DNA of 64,000 nucleotides from Candidatus Mycolicibacterium alkanivorans (GTDB lineage: Bacteria; Actinomycetota; Actinomycetes; Mycobacteriales; Mycobacteriaceae). Below are positions 1 to 11,925 of this stretch, piece after piece. Under the pieces are notes generated by a model that saw nothing but the letters and a program-made list of their open reading frames with translations, ran no database searches and was not told the origin of the DNA. Each line of letters starts with the position of its first letter. The first letter of the stretch is position 1. The translations under genes were made by a program, and so were the position numbers. Location of the stretch: NCBI RefSeq assembly GCF_022760805.1, contig NZ_JAIVFL010000001.1, positions 310,001-374,000 of the forward strand, read 5' to 3'.

Positions 1-406
1 GCATTGCCGTCATGTCGTCGGGTATCTGGTTGTAGATGACACCGAACGGCGAGGCGAGGCAGCGCGCCGACCACTCCCTCAGCCGCGACCCGAAGAACGG
101 CTCGATGGTCGCACGACGATCCTTGCTGACGAAGACCGGTTGGGCGCGAACCACTGCCAGCGCCAAGTCCCGGTCCATCTCTGGTTCTAGGTCCTCGGTC
201 ATCGACTGTAGGTAGGCGGCGGTACCGGGATCGGAAGTCTGCGAAGATAACTCCGCATCAGCCATCTCGACGTCGAGGTCCAGGTCGGCACACCAGATGG
301 CGTGGGCCAGCGCGCCGGGACCCGCGCCTGCACAGATCACGTCGACGACGACGTCCCACTGCCATTCCGAAGCCTCGCTGGGCTCCTCGTCAGTGCTCAC
401 CACCAC
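1..406 (-). CDS. Conserved hypothetical protein, N-terminal part (Rv0381c-like), truncated by window edge
   Basis: An open frame runs leftward from three consecutive in-frame GTG codons (398-406) to the window edge without a stop. It lies 11 bp after pyrE on the same strand, so it is probably co-transcribed. The protein starts acidic and contains VICAGAGPGALAHAIW near residues 22-37, which resembles a GxGxxG dinucleotide-binding turn followed by a helix. This suggests, but does not prove, an FAD- or NAD-binding fold. From memory the same position downstream of pyrE in M. tuberculosis is held by Rv0381c, a protein of unknown function. The exact start among the GTG codons is uncertain, and the C-terminus is not in the window. 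Confidence 0.7.
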   Translation of the reverse strand, partial: MVVSTDEEPSEASEWQWDVVVDVICAGAGPGALAHAIWCADLDLDVEMADAELSSQTSDPGTAAYLQSMTEDLEPEMDRDLALAVVRAQPVFVSKDRRATIEPFFGSRLREWSARCLASPFGVIYNQIPDDMTAM

Positions 407-417
407 TGCCCGTCGCG

Positions 418-978
418 TCAAGGGTTCGGCAAGCCCAGGTGGGCCAGACCGAGAATGCTGCGATACGGCACACCCTCTGCCTCGATCGCCTCGGCCGCAC
501 CGGTGGCCCGGTCCACCACCGTCGCGACCCCGACCACGGTCGCACCCGCCTCGCGCACCGCGCGCACGGCGGTCAGCGCCGAACCCCCGGTGGTGCTGGT
601 GTCCTCGACCACCAGAACTCGCTTGCCCGCTAGGTCGGCGCCTTCGATGAGTCGTTGCATCCCATGGCTTTTCAGCGCTTTGCGCACGACGAAGGCGTCG
701 ATCGGCCGACCGGGCGCGTGCATGATCGCCCCCGCCACCGGGTCGGCGCCCATGGTCAGGCCGCCGACGGCCGCATAGTCCCAGTCGGCGGTGAGTTCAC
801 GCATCAGCCGACCGATCAGCGGTGCGGCCTTGTGGTGCAGGGTAGCGCGCCGCAGGTCGACGTAGTAGTCGGCCTCCTTGCCCGAAGACAGCGTCACGCG
901 GCCGAACACCACCGACAGCTCGCGCACCAGACCGGCGAGTTCGGCGCGTTCGGCGGCATTGAGTTCAGGTGCGGTCAC
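418..978 (-). CDS. pyrE: Orotate phosphoribosyltransferase
   Basis: This enzyme makes orotidine 5'-monophosphate from orotate and PRPP in pyrimidine synthesis, in the cytoplasm. The hallmark PRPP-binding loop [15 protein letters not shown] is present, as are the family sequences [19 protein letters not shown] and [11 protein letters not shown] chose the GTG at 976-978 (protein starting [14 protein letters not shown]), which gives 186 aa, close to the roughly 180 aa of mycobacterial PyrE. A further upstream GTG at 1036-1038 would add about 20 residues read from inside the neighbouring dehydrogenase gene. With the chosen start the gene overlaps the dehydrogenase stop by 14 bp, which suggests translational coupling. 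Confidence 0.95.
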   Translation of the reverse strand: MTAPELNAAERAELAGLVRELSVVFGRVTLSSGKEADYYVDLRRATLHHKAAPLIGRLMRELTADWDYAAVGGLTMGADPVAGAIMHAPGRPIDAFVVRKALKSHGMQRLIEGADLAGKRVLVVEDTSTTGGSALTAVRAVREAGATVVGVATVVDRATGAAEAIEAEGVPYRSILGLAHLGLPNP

Positions 979-1741
979 GGCCACGTCCAAATCCTTTGGT
1001 GAGAGTGCGGACCAGGCCGCGCGGAACGAGTCGTCCACCGGTCGTCAGCACCTTGTACTGCAAACCGGGGATGCTGACGACCTTGCCCTTCGCGATGTCG
1101 GCGAGGCTCTCGGCAACCACGTCGTCGACGTTCAACCACATGAAGTTCGGAATCGACTTCATGTCGATGCCGGCGCGCTGGTGAAACTCGGTGTGCACGA
1201 AGCCCGGGCAGACCGCATGGACGGTCACACCGGTATCACCCAGCCCGTTGGCCAGCCCCTCGGTGAACGACACCACCCAGGCCTTGGACGCCGAGTAGGT
1301 CGACCCGCGCCCGGACAGCAGACCGGCGACACTGGCGATGTTGACGACCGTGCCCGATCCGGCCGCCAACATGGGCGGCAGCGCGGCCCTGGTCAGCTGC
1401 ATGACCGAGGTGACGTTGACATCGAGCTGCGCCTGCAACACCGCTGCGTCGGCGGTCCAGAACTCACCGGAGGTGCCGAATCCGGCGTTGTTGACCAGCA
1501 CCTGCACCCCGGCGGTCAGCCGGTCGGCCACATTCGCCCGGTCGGCGGCCTCGGTGAGGTCGGCCGGTAGCACCTCGACGTCGATGCCGTTGGCGGCCCT
1601 CAGCTCGGCCGCCAGGTCTTCGAGTCGCTCCACATTGCGCGCGACCAGAACCAGGTTGTAGCCGTCCCGCGCATAGCGGCGGGCATAGCCGGCACCCAGG
1701 CCAGCGGTGGGCCCGGTGATCAGAACGACGGGACGGGGCAC
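965..1741 (-). CDS. Short-chain dehydrogenase/reductase (SDR) family protein
   Basis: This is a 258-aa classical SDR. It has the N-terminal Rossmann motif [14 protein letters not shown] (about residues 9-22), the NNAG motif (about 87-90), a catalytic Ser in NIASVAG and the YSASK signature (Tyr/Lys pair, about 147-151), followed by PGFVHTEF. It therefore should be an NAD(P)-dependent oxidoreductase, but the substrate cannot be read from the sequence. It lies between a membrane-anchored conserved gene and pyrE, overlapping pyrE. The C-terminus is basic ([12 protein letters not shown]). In mycobacteria this position is not always occupied by an SDR, so a pyrimidine role should not be assumed. 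Confidence 0.9.
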   Translation of the reverse strand: MPRPVVLITGPTAGLGAGYARRYARDGYNLVLVARNVERLEDLAAELRAANGIDVEVLPADLTEAADRANVADRLTAGVQVLVNNAGFGTSGEFWTADAAVLQAQLDVNVTSVMQLTRAALPPMLAAGSGTVVNIASVAGLLSGRGSTYSASKAWVVSFTEGLANGLGDTGVTVHAVCPGFVHTEFHQRAGIDMKSIPNFMWLNVDDVVAESLADIAKGKVVSIPGLQYKVLTTGGRLVPRGLVRTLTKGFGRGRDRT

Positions 1742-1758
1742 GCCGAGACCCTACCGGC

Positions 1759-2535
1759 TCAGCGCTGGTAGTTGGGCGCTTGTGTGCCGTTACGCAGTGG
1801 CTGCGGCCGCAGCGGGGGCGGCGCGTCGGTGCGGCCGGTCGGCAGTTCGCGGCGTCCGGCAGGCGCCAACGGGCGGCCCGGTGAGGCGTTGCGCCGGCCC
1901 GCCGACTGGGTCTGCGCGCCCAGCTGCGGAAGCGGCGGCAGCACGCGCAGCAGGTCGTTGAACTGCCGCACCGTGCGCAGACCTTCGTCCCACTGGGCGC
2001 GGCTGGAGGTGATCGGCATGGACACCAGGGTCCAGTTCTGCTCGTTCCACATGATCTCGGCGCAGTCCGGGGCGGTGTGGGCGAAGGTCACCATCCGGCG
2101 GTCGCAGGCGCGCCGGGCGGCGTCGAGGTTGGTCGAGTAGACCATCCGCGGACCGATGGCGCCGAGCAGCCAGATGTCGCTCTCGCGCGGCTCGGCGATG
2201 CCCTTGAGCCGAAGGTCCATCACCACGTTGGTGCCGACCTTACGGTGCAGCGCGATGACGGTCGCAACGTCCTCGAGGTCGAAGATGTAGACCGCTTCGC
2301 CGCGAATTTGGCCCAGCACCACGTTGCGGGCCGTGACGTCGCCGACGGTCGACATCACACCGCGCGTCCAGCGGCTGACGATCTCGGCGGACTCGGGCTC
2401 GTAGTCGAAGCCGTGCGAGCGCGCCCAGGACTTGCGGCGGCGGCCCAGTCCACGCCGACGTCCGATGTCGACGTACAAAAGCACCGCCGCACCCACGAAG
2501 CAGAGCGCGGACAGCGTGAACCAGAACGGAACCAT
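1759..2535 (-). CDS. Membrane-anchored conserved mycobacterial protein (Rv0383c-like)
   Basis: This 258-aa protein begins with one strong transmembrane segment (MVPFWFTLSALCFVGAAVLLYVDI), followed by Arg-rich residues that fit a cytoplasmic-side anchor. The body (about residues 35-200) is a soluble domain with a run of conserved-looking beta/alpha pattern (ARNVVLGQIRGEAVYIFDLED, VVMDLRLKG) and no catalytic motif I recognise. The last 60 residues are Pro/Arg-rich and probably disordered. It lies between the clpB terminator and the SDR gene on the same strand. From memory it matches Rv0383c, annotated as a conserved secreted or membrane protein of unknown function. Confidence 0.75.
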   Translation of the reverse strand: MVPFWFTLSALCFVGAAVLLYVDIGRRRGLGRRRKSWARSHGFDYEPESAEIVSRWTRGVMSTVGDVTARNVVLGQIRGEAVYIFDLEDVATVIALHRKVGTNVVMDLRLKGIAEPRESDIWLLGAIGPRMVYSTNLDAARRACDRRMVTFAHTAPDCAEIMWNEQNWTLVSMPITSSRAQWDEGLRTVRQFNDLLRVLPPLPQLGAQTQSAGRRNASPGRPLAPAGRRELPTGRTDAPPPLRPQPLRNGTQAPNYQR

Positions 2536-2625
2536 TAGACGTAGCCTATCTGCTCACTGCCAGTTACAGAGAATCTCTCCAGGTCACAACCGGATCACAC
2601 CAACGTCAAATACCCGTCCTGCGCC

Positions 2626-2679
2626 AGCAGACGCAGAATCGCATTGTTCTGCCTCAGATCGTGCGACTCTGCGTCTGCT
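2626..2679 (-). terminator. Long inverted repeat downstream of clpB (repeat-family member 1)
   Basis: The arms 2626-2643 and 2662-2679 are 18 bp each and match at 17 positions, with an 18-nt loop. The dyad begins 11 nt beyond the clpB stop codon, so it probably ends the clpB transcript as a U-less mycobacterial hairpin. The core GCAGACGCA is also the core of the hairpin at 13496-13553, which suggests a dispersed repeat rather than an ordinary terminator. Confidence 0.6.
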
Positions 2680-2690
2680 CGACGAACAAA

Positions 2691-5237
2691 TCAGCCCAGG
2701 ATGAGACCTTCGCCGTCCGGCGCGACGTTCACCGACACCACGTCACCGTCGTGGACCTCACCAGCCAGCAGCAGCTTGGCCAGCTGGTCACCGATCGCCT
2801 GCTGCACCAGCCGCCGCAGCGGACGAGCGCCGTAGACCGGGTCGAACCCGCGATCGGCGAGCCACTTCTTGGCCTCCAGCGACACCCGCAACTCCAGGCG
2901 GCGCTGGGCGAGCCGCTTCTGCAGCTGTGCCAGCTGGATGTCGACGATCTGGACCAGCTCGCCGGGCTTGAGACCCTCGAAGATCAGCACATCGTCGAGG
3001 CGGTTGATGAACTCCGGCTTGAACGCCGCGCGCACCGCCGCCATCACCTGCTCCTCGCTGCCGCCCGACCCGAGGTTGGACGTCAGGATGAGGATGGTGT
3101 TGCGGAAGTCGACCGTGCGACCCTGGCCGTCGGTCAGCCGGCCCTCGTCGAGGACCTGCAGCAGCACGTCGAATACGTCCGGGTGGGCCTTCTCCACCTC
3201 GTCGAACAGCACCACCGTGTACGGGCGCCTGCGCACCGCCTCGGTCAGCTGACCGCCCTGGTCGTAACCGATGTACCCGGGCGGGGCACCGACGAGCCGG
3301 GCCACCGAGTGCTTCTCGCCGTACTCGCTCATGTCAACGCGGACCATCGCCCGCTCGTCGTCGAACAGGAAGTCGGCCAGCGCCTTGGCTAGCTCGGTCT
3401 TGCCCACACCGGTCGGGCCGAGGAACAGGAACGAGCCGGTCGGGCGGTTCGGGTCGGCGACCCCGGCCCGGGTGCGGCGCACCGCATCGCTGACGGCCTG
3501 CACGGCCTTCTTCTGACCGACGACGCGCTTGCCCAGCTCCTCCTCCATGCGCAGAAGCTTGGCGGTCTCACCCTCCAGCAGCCGTCCGGCCGGAATTCCG
3601 GTCCACGACGCCACCACGTCGGCGATGTCGTCGGGTCCGACCTGCTCCTTGAGCATGACCGCCTCGCGGGCTTCGACCTGCGGCAGTGCCGCGTTGAGCT
3701 TCTTCTCCACCTCCGGGATGCGGCCGTAGCGCAGTTCGGCGGCCTTGGCAAGGTCACCGTCACGCTCGGCCCGGTCGGCTTCGCCGCGCAGCGTCTCGAG
3801 CTGCTCCTTGAGCTCGCGCACAATATCGATGGCGTTCTTCTCGTTCTGCCAACGCGTCGTCAGCTCGGCCAGCTTCTCCTTGTGATCGGCCAGCTCGGCA
3901 CGCAGCTTCTCCAGCCGTTCCTTGGAGGCGACGTCCTCCTCCTTGGCCAGCGCCATCTCCTCGATCTCCAGCCGGCGCACCAGCCTCTCGACCTCGTCGA
4001 TCTCGACGGGCCGCGAGTCGATCTCCATGCGCAACCGGGCCGCGGCCTCGTCGACGAGGTCGATGGCCTTGTCCGGCAGGAACCGGCTGGTGATGTAGCG
4101 ATCGGACAGCGTGGCCGCCGCTACCAGTGCGGAGTCGATGATCTGCACGCCGTGATGCACCTCGTAGCGGTCCTTCAGGCCGCGCAGAATGCCGACGGTG
4201 TCCTCCACTGACGGTTCACCGACCAGCACCTGCTGGAACCGGCGCTCCAGGGCGGCGTCCTTCTCGATGTACTTGCGGTACTCGTCGAGGGTGGTCGCGC
4301 CGACCATCCGCAGCTCGCCGCGGGCCAGCATCGGCTTGATCATGTTGCCGGCGTCCATGGCACCTTCACCGGTCGCGCCTGCACCCACGATGGTGTGCAA
4401 CTCGTCGATGAAGGTGATGATCTGACCAGCCGAGTTCTTGATGTCGTCGAGAACCGCCTTGAGCCGTTCCTCGAACTCACCGCGGTACTTGGCGCCGGCC
4501 ACCATGGACCCGAGGTCCAGGGAGATGACGCTCTTGCCGCGCAGGCTCTCTGGGACGTCGCCGGCGACGATGCGCTGGGCGAGGCCTTCGACGATGGCCG
4601 TCTTGCCCACGCCGGGTTCACCGATGAGCACCGGGTTGTTCTTGGTGCGACGGCTCAGCACCTGGATGACGCGACGGATCTCGTTGTCACGGCCGATGAC
4701 CGGGTCGAGCTTGCCTTCGCGGGCGCGCGCGGTGAGATCGGTGGAGTACTTCTCCAGCGCCTGATAGCTGGCTTCGGGGTCCGGGCTGGTGACCCGGGTA
4801 CTGCCGCGCACCTTGACGAACGCGTCGCGCAACGCCTGTGGAGAGGCGCCGTGACCGGTGAGCAGTTTGGCGACCTCAGAGTCGCCGGTGGCCAGCCCGA
4901 CCATCAGATGTTCGGTGGAGACGTACTCGTCGTCCATCTCGGTGGCCAGCTGCTGAGCCGCGGTGATCGCGGCGAGCGACTCGCGCGACAACTGCGGCTG
5001 CGAGGTCGCGCCGCTGCTGGTCGGCAGCCGGTCGACCATGCGCTGAGCCTCCGCGCGGATGGTGGCGGGGTCCACCCCGACAGCCTCCAACAGTGGCGCA
5101 GCGATGCCGTCCGCCTGCGTTAGCAGCGCCAACAGCAGATGGGCGGGCCTGATCTCCGGATTACCGGCCGCACTGGCAGCCTGCAACGCGGCGGTCAGTG
5201 CCGCCTGGGTCTTGGTGGTCGGGTTGAATGAGTCCAC
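2691..5237 (-). CDS. clpB: ATP-dependent disaggregase chaperone ClpB
   Basis: ClpB is a hexameric AAA+ unfoldase that works with DnaK-DnaJ-GrpE to rescue aggregated proteins. The 848 aa equal the length I recall for the M. tuberculosis protein. Domains in order: Clp N-domain (1-150), first AAA+ module with Walker A GEPGVGKT at 206-213 and FIDELH, coiled-coil middle domain (about 410-530, rich in Glu/Lys/Leu), second AAA+ module with Walker A GPTGVGKT (about 604) and [12 protein letters not shown], then the C-terminal D2 small domain. The start is GTG at 5235-5237, with GGAGGT three bases upstream. An HspR operator at 5290-5310 lies about 55 bp upstream, so expression should rise on heat shock together with the dnaK operon. 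Confidence 0.98.
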   Translation of the reverse strand: MDSFNPTTKTQAALTAALQAASAAGNPEIRPAHLLLALLTQADGIAAPLLEAVGVDPATIRAEAQRMVDRLPTSSGATSQPQLSRESLAAITAAQQLATEMDDEYVSTEHLMVGLATGDSEVAKLLTGHGASPQALRDAFVKVRGSTRVTSPDPEASYQALEKYSTDLTARAREGKLDPVIGRDNEIRRVIQVLSRRTKNNPVLIGEPGVGKTAIVEGLAQRIVAGDVPESLRGKSVISLDLGSMVAGAKYRGEFEERLKAVLDDIKNSAGQIITFIDELHTIVGAGATGEGAMDAGNMIKPMLARGELRMVGATTLDEYRKYIEKDAALERRFQQVLVGEPSVEDTVGILRGLKDRYEVHHGVQIIDSALVAAATLSDRYITSRFLPDKAIDLVDEAAARLRMEIDSRPVEIDEVERLVRRLEIEEMALAKEEDVASKERLEKLRAELADHKEKLAELTTRWQNEKNAIDIVRELKEQLETLRGEADRAERDGDLAKAAELRYGRIPEVEKKLNAALPQVEAREAVMLKEQVGPDDIADVVASWTGIPAGRLLEGETAKLLRMEEELGKRVVGQKKAVQAVSDAVRRTRAGVADPNRPTGSFLFLGPTGVGKTELAKALADFLFDDERAMVRVDMSEYGEKHSVARLVGAPPGYIGYDQGGQLTEAVRRRPYTVVLFDEVEKAHPDVFDVLLQVLDEGRLTDGQGRTVDFRNTILILTSNLGSGGSEEQVMAAVRAAFKPEFINRLDDVLIFEGLKPGELVQIVDIQLAQLQKRLAQRRLELRVSLEAKKWLADRGFDPVYGARPLRRLVQQAIGDQLAKLLLAGEVHDGDVVSVNVAPDGEGLILG

Positions 5238-5289
5238 GACACCTCCGTTTCTCCTAGAAAAGCTTGCCGAGGTTTACAACGCCGCCAAT

Positions 5290-5310
5290 ATTGAGTCTGT
5301 TCCGCTCAAG
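5290..5310. promoter_or_regulatory. HAIR operator for HspR upstream of clpB
   Basis: ATTGAGT (5290-5296), a 7-nt spacer ctgttcc, then GCTCAAG (5304-5310) matches the HspR-associated inverted repeat CTTGAGT-N7-ACTCAAG at 12 of 14 arm positions. The site is about 55 bp upstream of the clpB start codon. Its spacer differs by one base from the spacer of the dnaK HAIR site in the same window. HspR repression with DnaK as co-repressor is known for mycobacteria and streptomycetes; its use here is inferred. Confidence 0.85.
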
Positions 5311-5510
5311 TTTACGAAATTCTCCCCGGCCTTCGATAGGGCCTTCTGACATCTGTTTTCCAACATTATTCGAACACATGATCGATCGTCGAGGGAAAGC
5401 TGAGCTGCTGGGGCCTGTGCGAGCAGGGCGATTGGTGGGGCCTGGGCGTTCGGTGCGAAACCGCAGAATTGCACTCCGCCGTCGTCCGCAGCGAACGTGC
5501 AGCCGCATGC

Positions 5511-5891
5511 TCAGTACGCTCCGGCGTTGGCCGATGTGGTGGTGGCGTACGGGTTGAAAATCGTTGTCGTCGTCGTGGGCTCGGTGGTCGTCGACCCCGG
5601 CGGCGGCGCGATCTCCGCCGCACTCTGGGTCGGCGACGACGGCGTCTCACTGGTGGGCATGATGGCGGTGGTGGAGATTGACGGTGACGTGGTCGCCGGC
5701 GTCGTCCGCGTCGTCGTGGCGTGCGGCGCGGAGGTCGACGTGGTCCGCGAGGACGGGGTGACCGGGGCCGAGGGGCGGTGCCGGGAGCTGTCCGCGGTGT
5801 GGAGGACAGCGAACACCAGGATCAGCAGGAGCAAGACGGCGGCGGCACCCGAGGCGTAGAGGAGAGCTCGCTGGCGGCTGTCATGGTCCAC
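5511..5891 (-). CDS. Single-pass membrane protein with Thr/Ser/Pro-rich tail
   Basis: This 126-aa protein has a short basic cytoplasmic N-terminus (MDHDSRQR), one hydrophobic segment (about residues 10-30, ALLYASGAAAVLLLLILVFAVL) and then about 95 residues dominated by Thr, Ser and Pro, including TTTEPTTTTT. The layout fits a membrane-anchored extracytoplasmic stalk of the kind often O-mannosylated in mycobacteria. I do not recognise a family. It lies upstream of clpB on the same strand but 270 bp away, and the HAIR promoter lies between them, so it is probably transcribed separately. Low-complexity composition makes the reading frame less certain than usual, though the membrane segment and start support it. 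Confidence 0.6.
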   Translation of the reverse strand: MDHDSRQRALLYASGAAAVLLLLILVFAVLHTADSSRHRPSAPVTPSSRTTSTSAPHATTTRTTPATTSPSISTTAIMPTSETPSSPTQSAAEIAPPPGSTTTEPTTTTTIFNPYATTTSANAGAY

Positions 5892-5936
5892 GCGCAGAGA
5901 TAGTACGGTCAGCGTCTACTTGGTACGTTGCTTCGC

Positions 5937-6605
5937 GTGACGAGCAGCCTGGGCGCAGAGCTCCCCGAACTGATCTCGCTGGCCTTGGTCATCACCCTGT
6001 CGCCGCTGTCGGTCATCCCGGGCATCCTGATGCTCCACACCCCGAAGCCCCGGCCCACGAGCATCGCATTCCTGGTCGGCTGGGCGATCGGCATCGCCGG
6101 ACTGACCGCTGGTCTTGTGGCCGTCTCCAATGCGCTGGGCGGGCTCAACAAACAGCCGACGTGGGCACCCTACGTCCGCATCGTGGTCGGCGTCGCGCTG
6201 ATCGTGTCCGGCCTCTACCGATGGTTCACCCGGAACCGTTCCGCGCACACGCCGGGATGGATGACGTCGATGACGACGATCGGACCCGGCCGGGCGTTCG
6301 TCACCGCGATCGTGCTGGCGGTCGTCAACCCCAAGGTCCTTTTCATGTGCGCCGCAGCGGGTTTGGCGATCGGGTCGGCAGGGCTGGGCGCCACGGGCGC
6401 CTGGACGGCCGACGTGGTCTTCACCGCCGTGGCCGCATCCTCGGTGGCACTGCCGGTACTGGCCTATCTGGTAGCCGGTGAGAAGTTGGACGAGCCGCTG
6501 ACAAGGCTGAAGAACTGGATGGAGGAGCAGCACGCCACACTGGTGGCCGCCATCCTGGTGATCCTCGGGTTGATGGTGCTCTACAAGGGCATTCACGGCC
6601 TCTAG
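5937..6605 (+). CDS. GAP/LysE-like multi-pass membrane protein
   Basis: This is a protein of about 222 aa with six predicted hydrophobic helices and the family-like N-terminal pattern LISLALVITLSPLSVIPGILML, followed by PRPTSIAFLVGWAIGIAGL. It resembles the mycobacterial GAP (Sap) family of LysE-fold membrane proteins, implicated in glycopeptidolipid or sulfolipid addressing. The substrate here is unknown. The GTG at 5937 is preceded by a TACGTT -10-like hexamer seven bases upstream, which suggests a leaderless transcript; a TTG at 5928 is an alternative start. It stands alone between a divergent gene and a same-strand flavohaemoprotein gene 60 bp downstream. Confidence 0.75.
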   Translation: MTSSLGAELPELISLALVITLSPLSVIPGILMLHTPKPRPTSIAFLVGWAIGIAGLTAGLVAVSNALGGLNKQPTWAPYVRIVVGVALIVSGLYRWFTRNRSAHTPGWMTSMTTIGPGRAFVTAIVLAVVNPKVLFMCAAAGLAIGSAGLGATGAWTADVVFTAVAASSVALPVLAYLVAGEKLDEPLTRLKNWMEEQHATLVAAILVILGLMVLYKGIHGL

Positions 6606-6665
6606 GCCGCAGGCAATCCCGACTCGGCACCGGGCCCGGCCATCGGCGTCCCTACAATCGCGCCC

Positions 6666-7832
6666 ATGGGCCTCGAGGACCGTGACGCGCTGCGGGTGTT
6701 GCAGGCCGCGCTGGACCCGCAGGCCGGCTCCGAGGAGCTGATCCGGCGCCTCTACACCCGATGGTTCGCCCTGGACACATCAGTGCGTGACCTCTTCCCA
6801 CCCGAGCTGGACCACCAGCGCGCGGCGTTCGGACAGGCCATGCACTGGGTGTTCGGCGAGTTCGTGGCCCAACGCGCCCAGACCCCCGTGGCGTTTCTCG
6901 CCCAGCTTGGCCGAGACCACCGCAAATACGGTGTGGGACAACAGCATTACGACAGCATGCGGCGGGCCTGGTACACCGAGATGCGCCACCACCTGGGTGC
7001 GGACTGGACCGACGCCGTCGACGACGCGGCCACCCAGGCCATCAACCTGATCACCGGAATCATGTCCGGGGCGGCCGACGCCGAGGTCGGCCCGCCGTGG
7101 TGGGAGGGCACCGTCCTGGAGCACCACCGCGTGTCCCGGGACATCGCCGTCGTGCGCCTGCACCTCGACCGGCCGATGCCGTATCACCCCGGCCAGTACG
7201 TCAACGTCCAGATCCCGCAATGGCCCCGGCGGTGGCGCTACCTGTCGCCGGCCATGCCCGCCGATCCGGCGGGCGATATCGAGTTCCACGTCCGCTCCGT
7301 GCTCGGCGGCATGGTCAGCAACTCGATGGTGGCCGAGACCCGGCCCGGCGAGCGCTGGCGGCTGTCGAGCCCGCACGGCGCGATGGAGGTCGACCGCACC
7401 GGCGGTGACGTGCTGATGGTGGCTGGCAGCACCGGGCTGGCCCCGCTGCGGGCGATCATCATGGACCTCTGCCGCTTTGCCGACAACCCCCGCGTGCACC
7501 TGTTCTTCGGCGCCCGATACCCCTGCGAGTTGTACGACCTGCGGACGCTGTGGGAGATCGCCGCCGCCAACCCATGGCTGTCGGTGTCCCCGGTATCGGA
7601 GTACGCCGGGGATCCGCCATGGGCCGCCGACTTCCCCGACGTCCAGCCACCCCGCGGACTGCACGTGCGCCAGACCGGCCGGCTGCCCGAGGTCGTCACG
7701 AAGTATGGCGGGTGGGGTGACCGCCAGATCCTGATCTGCGGCGGGCCGGCGATGGTTCGCGCCACCCGCGACGCATTGATCGCCAAGGGCGCGCCTCCGA
7801 AGCGCATCGGGTACGACCCGCTCGAGGGTTGA
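6666..7832 (+). CDS. Type II flavohaemoprotein (globin plus FAD/NAD reductase)
   Basis: This 388-aa fusion has a globin domain (1-140) with Tyr in RRLYTRWF at the B10-like position and His in RDHRKYGV at the proximal position. A ferredoxin-reductase-like FAD and NAD(P) module follows (about 145-388) with VAGSTGLAPLRAI, FFGARYPCELYD and ILICGGPAMVRAT. The FAD motif reads RRWRYLSPA instead of the usual RxYS, as in the mycobacterial class II flavohaemoglobins such as Rv0385, reported to oxidise D-lactate rather than act as efficient NO dioxygenases. So a redox role is likely, but NO detoxification should not be assumed. The ATG at 6666 fits, and the gene is monocistronic or ends just before the next small gene. 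Confidence 0.9.
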   Translation: MGLEDRDALRVLQAALDPQAGSEELIRRLYTRWFALDTSVRDLFPPELDHQRAAFGQAMHWVFGEFVAQRAQTPVAFLAQLGRDHRKYGVGQQHYDSMRRAWYTEMRHHLGADWTDAVDDAATQAINLITGIMSGAADAEVGPPWWEGTVLEHHRVSRDIAVVRLHLDRPMPYHPGQYVNVQIPQWPRRWRYLSPAMPADPAGDIEFHVRSVLGGMVSNSMVAETRPGERWRLSSPHGAMEVDRTGGDVLMVAGSTGLAPLRAIIMDLCRFADNPRVHLFFGARYPCELYDLRTLWEIAAANPWLSVSPVSEYAGDPPWAADFPDVQPPRGLHVRQTGRLPEVVTKYGGWGDRQILICGGPAMVRATRDALIAKGAPPKRIGYDPLEG

Positions 7833-7930
7833 GCCGACCGGCCACAAGGTCTGTGACTTTCGTCCCTGTTCAAACGACTGGCCCTGAGACGAGCATCGCA
7901 TGCCGAGGGGTAGGGCAGTTAGGGGCTGTG

Positions 7931-8185
7931 ATGACGACGACCGGTGTCGACGAGACCGGTGACCGTGAACTCGACACCATCGCTTGGCAATTCCTGTGTT
8001 CGCCCTTCACCAAGAAGGACTACTGGAACTGGCCGCTGGAGCGACGTCTGGACGCCTACCTTCGTCATCACGACCGCGAGGACATTCTCAACGACGGCGC
8101 AGCTTACGCTGTCGTGGTCGAGCGAGTGATGGCAAATCTGGGGCGCGCTCGCCGCGACGGCGCGCTCGCCCCGCCGCATGCCTAG
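7931..8185 (+). CDS. Small conserved hypothetical protein next to acetyl-CoA synthetase
   Basis: An 84-aa acidic-to-neutral protein starts at ATG 7931. A longer frame extends upstream to 7829, but it overlaps the flavohaemoprotein and lacks protein-like composition. The central part [32 protein letters not shown] looks like a folded helical domain with many aromatic residues. No catalytic motif is visible and I do not recognise a family. The stop codon lies 7 bp before the ATG of the acyl-CoA synthetase, so it is probably the first gene of that operon. Confidence 0.6.
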   Translation: MTTTGVDETGDRELDTIAWQFLCSPFTKKDYWNWPLERRLDAYLRHHDREDILNDGAAYAVVVERVMANLGRARRDGALAPPHA

Positions 8186-8192
8186 GGGGGAT

Positions 8193-9970
<1,778 letters not shown>

Positions 9971-9974
<4 letters not shown>

Positions 9975-10951
9975 CCGACGCCGGCCTCGTGCGCGCACTC
10001 CTGACCGACATGATCCGGGTGCGGCGCATGGAGGAGAAGTGCGCCGAGATGTACAGCGCCGGTAAGATCCGCGGCTTCCTGCACCTCTACGTCGGTGAGG
10101 AGGCGGTAGCCGCCGGCTCGCTGCGGGTACTCGGCCCGCAGGACGGGGTGATCGCCACCTACCGCGAACACGCCCACGCCCTGCTGCGCGGTATCCCGAT
10201 GAACAAGATCATGGCCGAGATGTTCGGCAAGCAGGAAGGCTGCTCGGGCGGACGCGGCGGGTCGATGCACCTGTTCGACGCCGGCCGGCGGTTCTACGGC
10301 GGCAACGCGATCGTGGCCGCCGGCCTGCCGACGGCCGCCGGGCTGGCCTTCGCTGATGCTCACCTGAAGCGAAATCAGGTGACCGCCTGCTACTTCGGTG
10401 ACGGCGCGATCGCCGAGGGTGCCTTCCACGAGACCATGAACATGGCCGAGCTGTGGAAGCTGCCGGTGCTGTTCTGCTGTGAGAACAACCGTTACGCGAT
10501 GGGCACCTCGATCGACCGGGAGCTCTCCGACGTCGATCTCGTCGTGCTGGCCGAGTCCTACCGAGTACCTGCAGCGCGGACGGACGGCATGGATGTCCAG
10601 GCCTGCCATGCGGCCATGCAGCAGGCTGTCGAGCACGTCCGCACCGGCGACGGCCCGTTCTTCCTCGAGTTCCAGACTTACCGGTTCCGGCCGCACTCCA
10701 TGTTCGATCCCGAGCTCTACCGTGAGAAGGCCGAAGTGGAGAAGTGGCGCGAACGCGACCCGATCCGGACGTTCACCGACAAGTGCCTCGCCGAGGGCCT
10801 GCTGACCGCCGAGGACCTCGCGGCCATCGAGGCGGCGGTGGCCGGCGAGGTGGCCGACGCCGTCGCCTACGCCGAGGCGGGGACCCTGGAGAGCGTGGAC
10901 GACCTCACCCGTCATGTCATGACACCCATTGCAGCGGAGGCGGTCACGTGA
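9971..10951 (+). CDS. 2-oxoacid (pyruvate/acetoin-type) dehydrogenase E1 component, alpha subunit
   Basis: This 326-aa protein is the thiamine-diphosphate-binding E1alpha subunit. It shows [31 protein letters not shown] near the N-terminus, [10 protein letters not shown], and the TPP motif [31 protein letters not shown]. It pairs with the following E1beta to decarboxylate a 2-oxoacid and reductively acylate the lipoyl arm of E2. The short length and close match to AcoA/PdhA-type subunits suggest pyruvate or acetoin rather than branched-chain substrates. GTG 9971 overlaps the preceding stop (GTGA), and its own stop overlaps the E1beta start the same way. Confidence 0.93.
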
Positions 10952-11925
10952 AAGCCAGCTATCGCGGCGCCGTGCACGACGCGATCGCCGAGGCGATGCG
11001 CGCCGACGAGCGGGTGGTCCTGCTCGGTGAGGACGTCGGCCGCTACGGCGGGACGTATGCGGTGTCGAAGGGACTGCTCGCGGAGTTCGGGCCGGACCGC
11101 ATCCGCGACACCCCGCTCTCGGAGCTGGGTTTCGTCGGCATCGGGATCGGGGCTGCCCTCAACGGGCTGCGTCCGATCGTCGAGGTGATGACGGTGAACT
11201 TCAGCCTGCTGGCGCTCGACCAGATCGTCAACACCGCCTCGGCCCTGCGGCACATGTCCAACGGGCAGTTCTCGGTTCCGGTCGTGGTGCGAATGGCCAC
11301 CGGTGCCGGGCGGCAGCTGGCTGCGCAGCACTCGCACAGCCTGGAGAACTGGTACGCCCACATCCCCGGCATCACCGTCGTGGCGCCCGCCACGGTCGCC
11401 GACGCCTACGGGATGCTGCGCACCGCGCTGGGCAACCCCGACCCCGTGATCATCTTCGAGCACGTCGGGCTCTACAACGCCTCGACTGATCTCGACGAAC
11501 TCGCACCGACCGACATCTCCCGCGCGGCGTTGCGTCGCAACGGCACTGACGCGACCCTGATCACCTACGGCGGCAGCCTGCCGAAGGTGCTCGACGCCGC
11601 CGATCAGCTGGCGCAGTCCGGAATCGACTGCGAGGTCGTCGATCTGCGGGTGCTGCGGCCACTGGACGACGAGACGATCCTGGAGTCGGTGCGCAAAACG
11701 CACCGCGCGGTGATCGTCGACGAAGCCTGGCACACCGGCAGCCTGGCCGGCGAGATCAGCGCCCGCATCATGGAGGGGGCGTTCTATGACCTCGACGCGC
11801 CGGTCGGCAGGGTCTGCACCGTCGAGGTACCCATCCCCTATGCCAAACACCTCGAGGAGGCGGCGCTGCCGCAGCCCGGCAAGATCGTGGCCGCGGTGCG
11901 CGGCCTGTTCGGGGAACGCCGATGA
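10948..11925 (+). CDS. 2-oxoacid dehydrogenase E1 component, beta subunit
   Basis: This 325-aa protein has the transketolase central and C-terminal domains of E1beta: [52 protein letters not shown] and [13 protein letters not shown]. The GTG at 10948-10950 gives [23 protein letters not shown], the usual E1beta beginning. The frame stays open upstream to 10744, but that part is the out-of-frame shadow of E1alpha. It forms the alpha2beta2 E1 with the preceding gene. Its stop overlaps the ATG of E2 by four bases. Confidence 0.93.
   Translation: MKASYRGAVHDAIAEAMRADERVVLLGEDVGRYGGTYAVSKGLLAEFGPDRIRDTPLSELGFVGIGIGAALNGLRPIVEVMTVNFSLLALDQIVNTASALRHMSNGQFSVPVVVRMATGAGRQLAAQHSHSLENWYAHIPGITVVAPATVADAYGMLRTALGNPDPVIIFEHVGLYNASTDLDELAPTDISRAALRRNGTDATLITYGGSLPKVLDAADQLAQSGIDCEVVDLRVLRPLDDETILESVRKTHRAVIVDEAWHTGSLAGEISARIMEGAFYDLDAPVGRVCTVEVPIPYAKHLEEAALPQPGKIVAAVRGLFGERR

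Noticed and set aside
979..1038. Longer N-terminus for pyrE from GTG 1038
   Set aside because: The extra residues lie inside the SDR gene and do not resemble PyrE; GTG 978 gives the family length.
7919..7925. TTAGGGG before the small gene at 7931, as another IniR site
   Set aside because: It is a single copy in a G-rich ribosome-site region, without the clustered spacing seen at the ini promoters.
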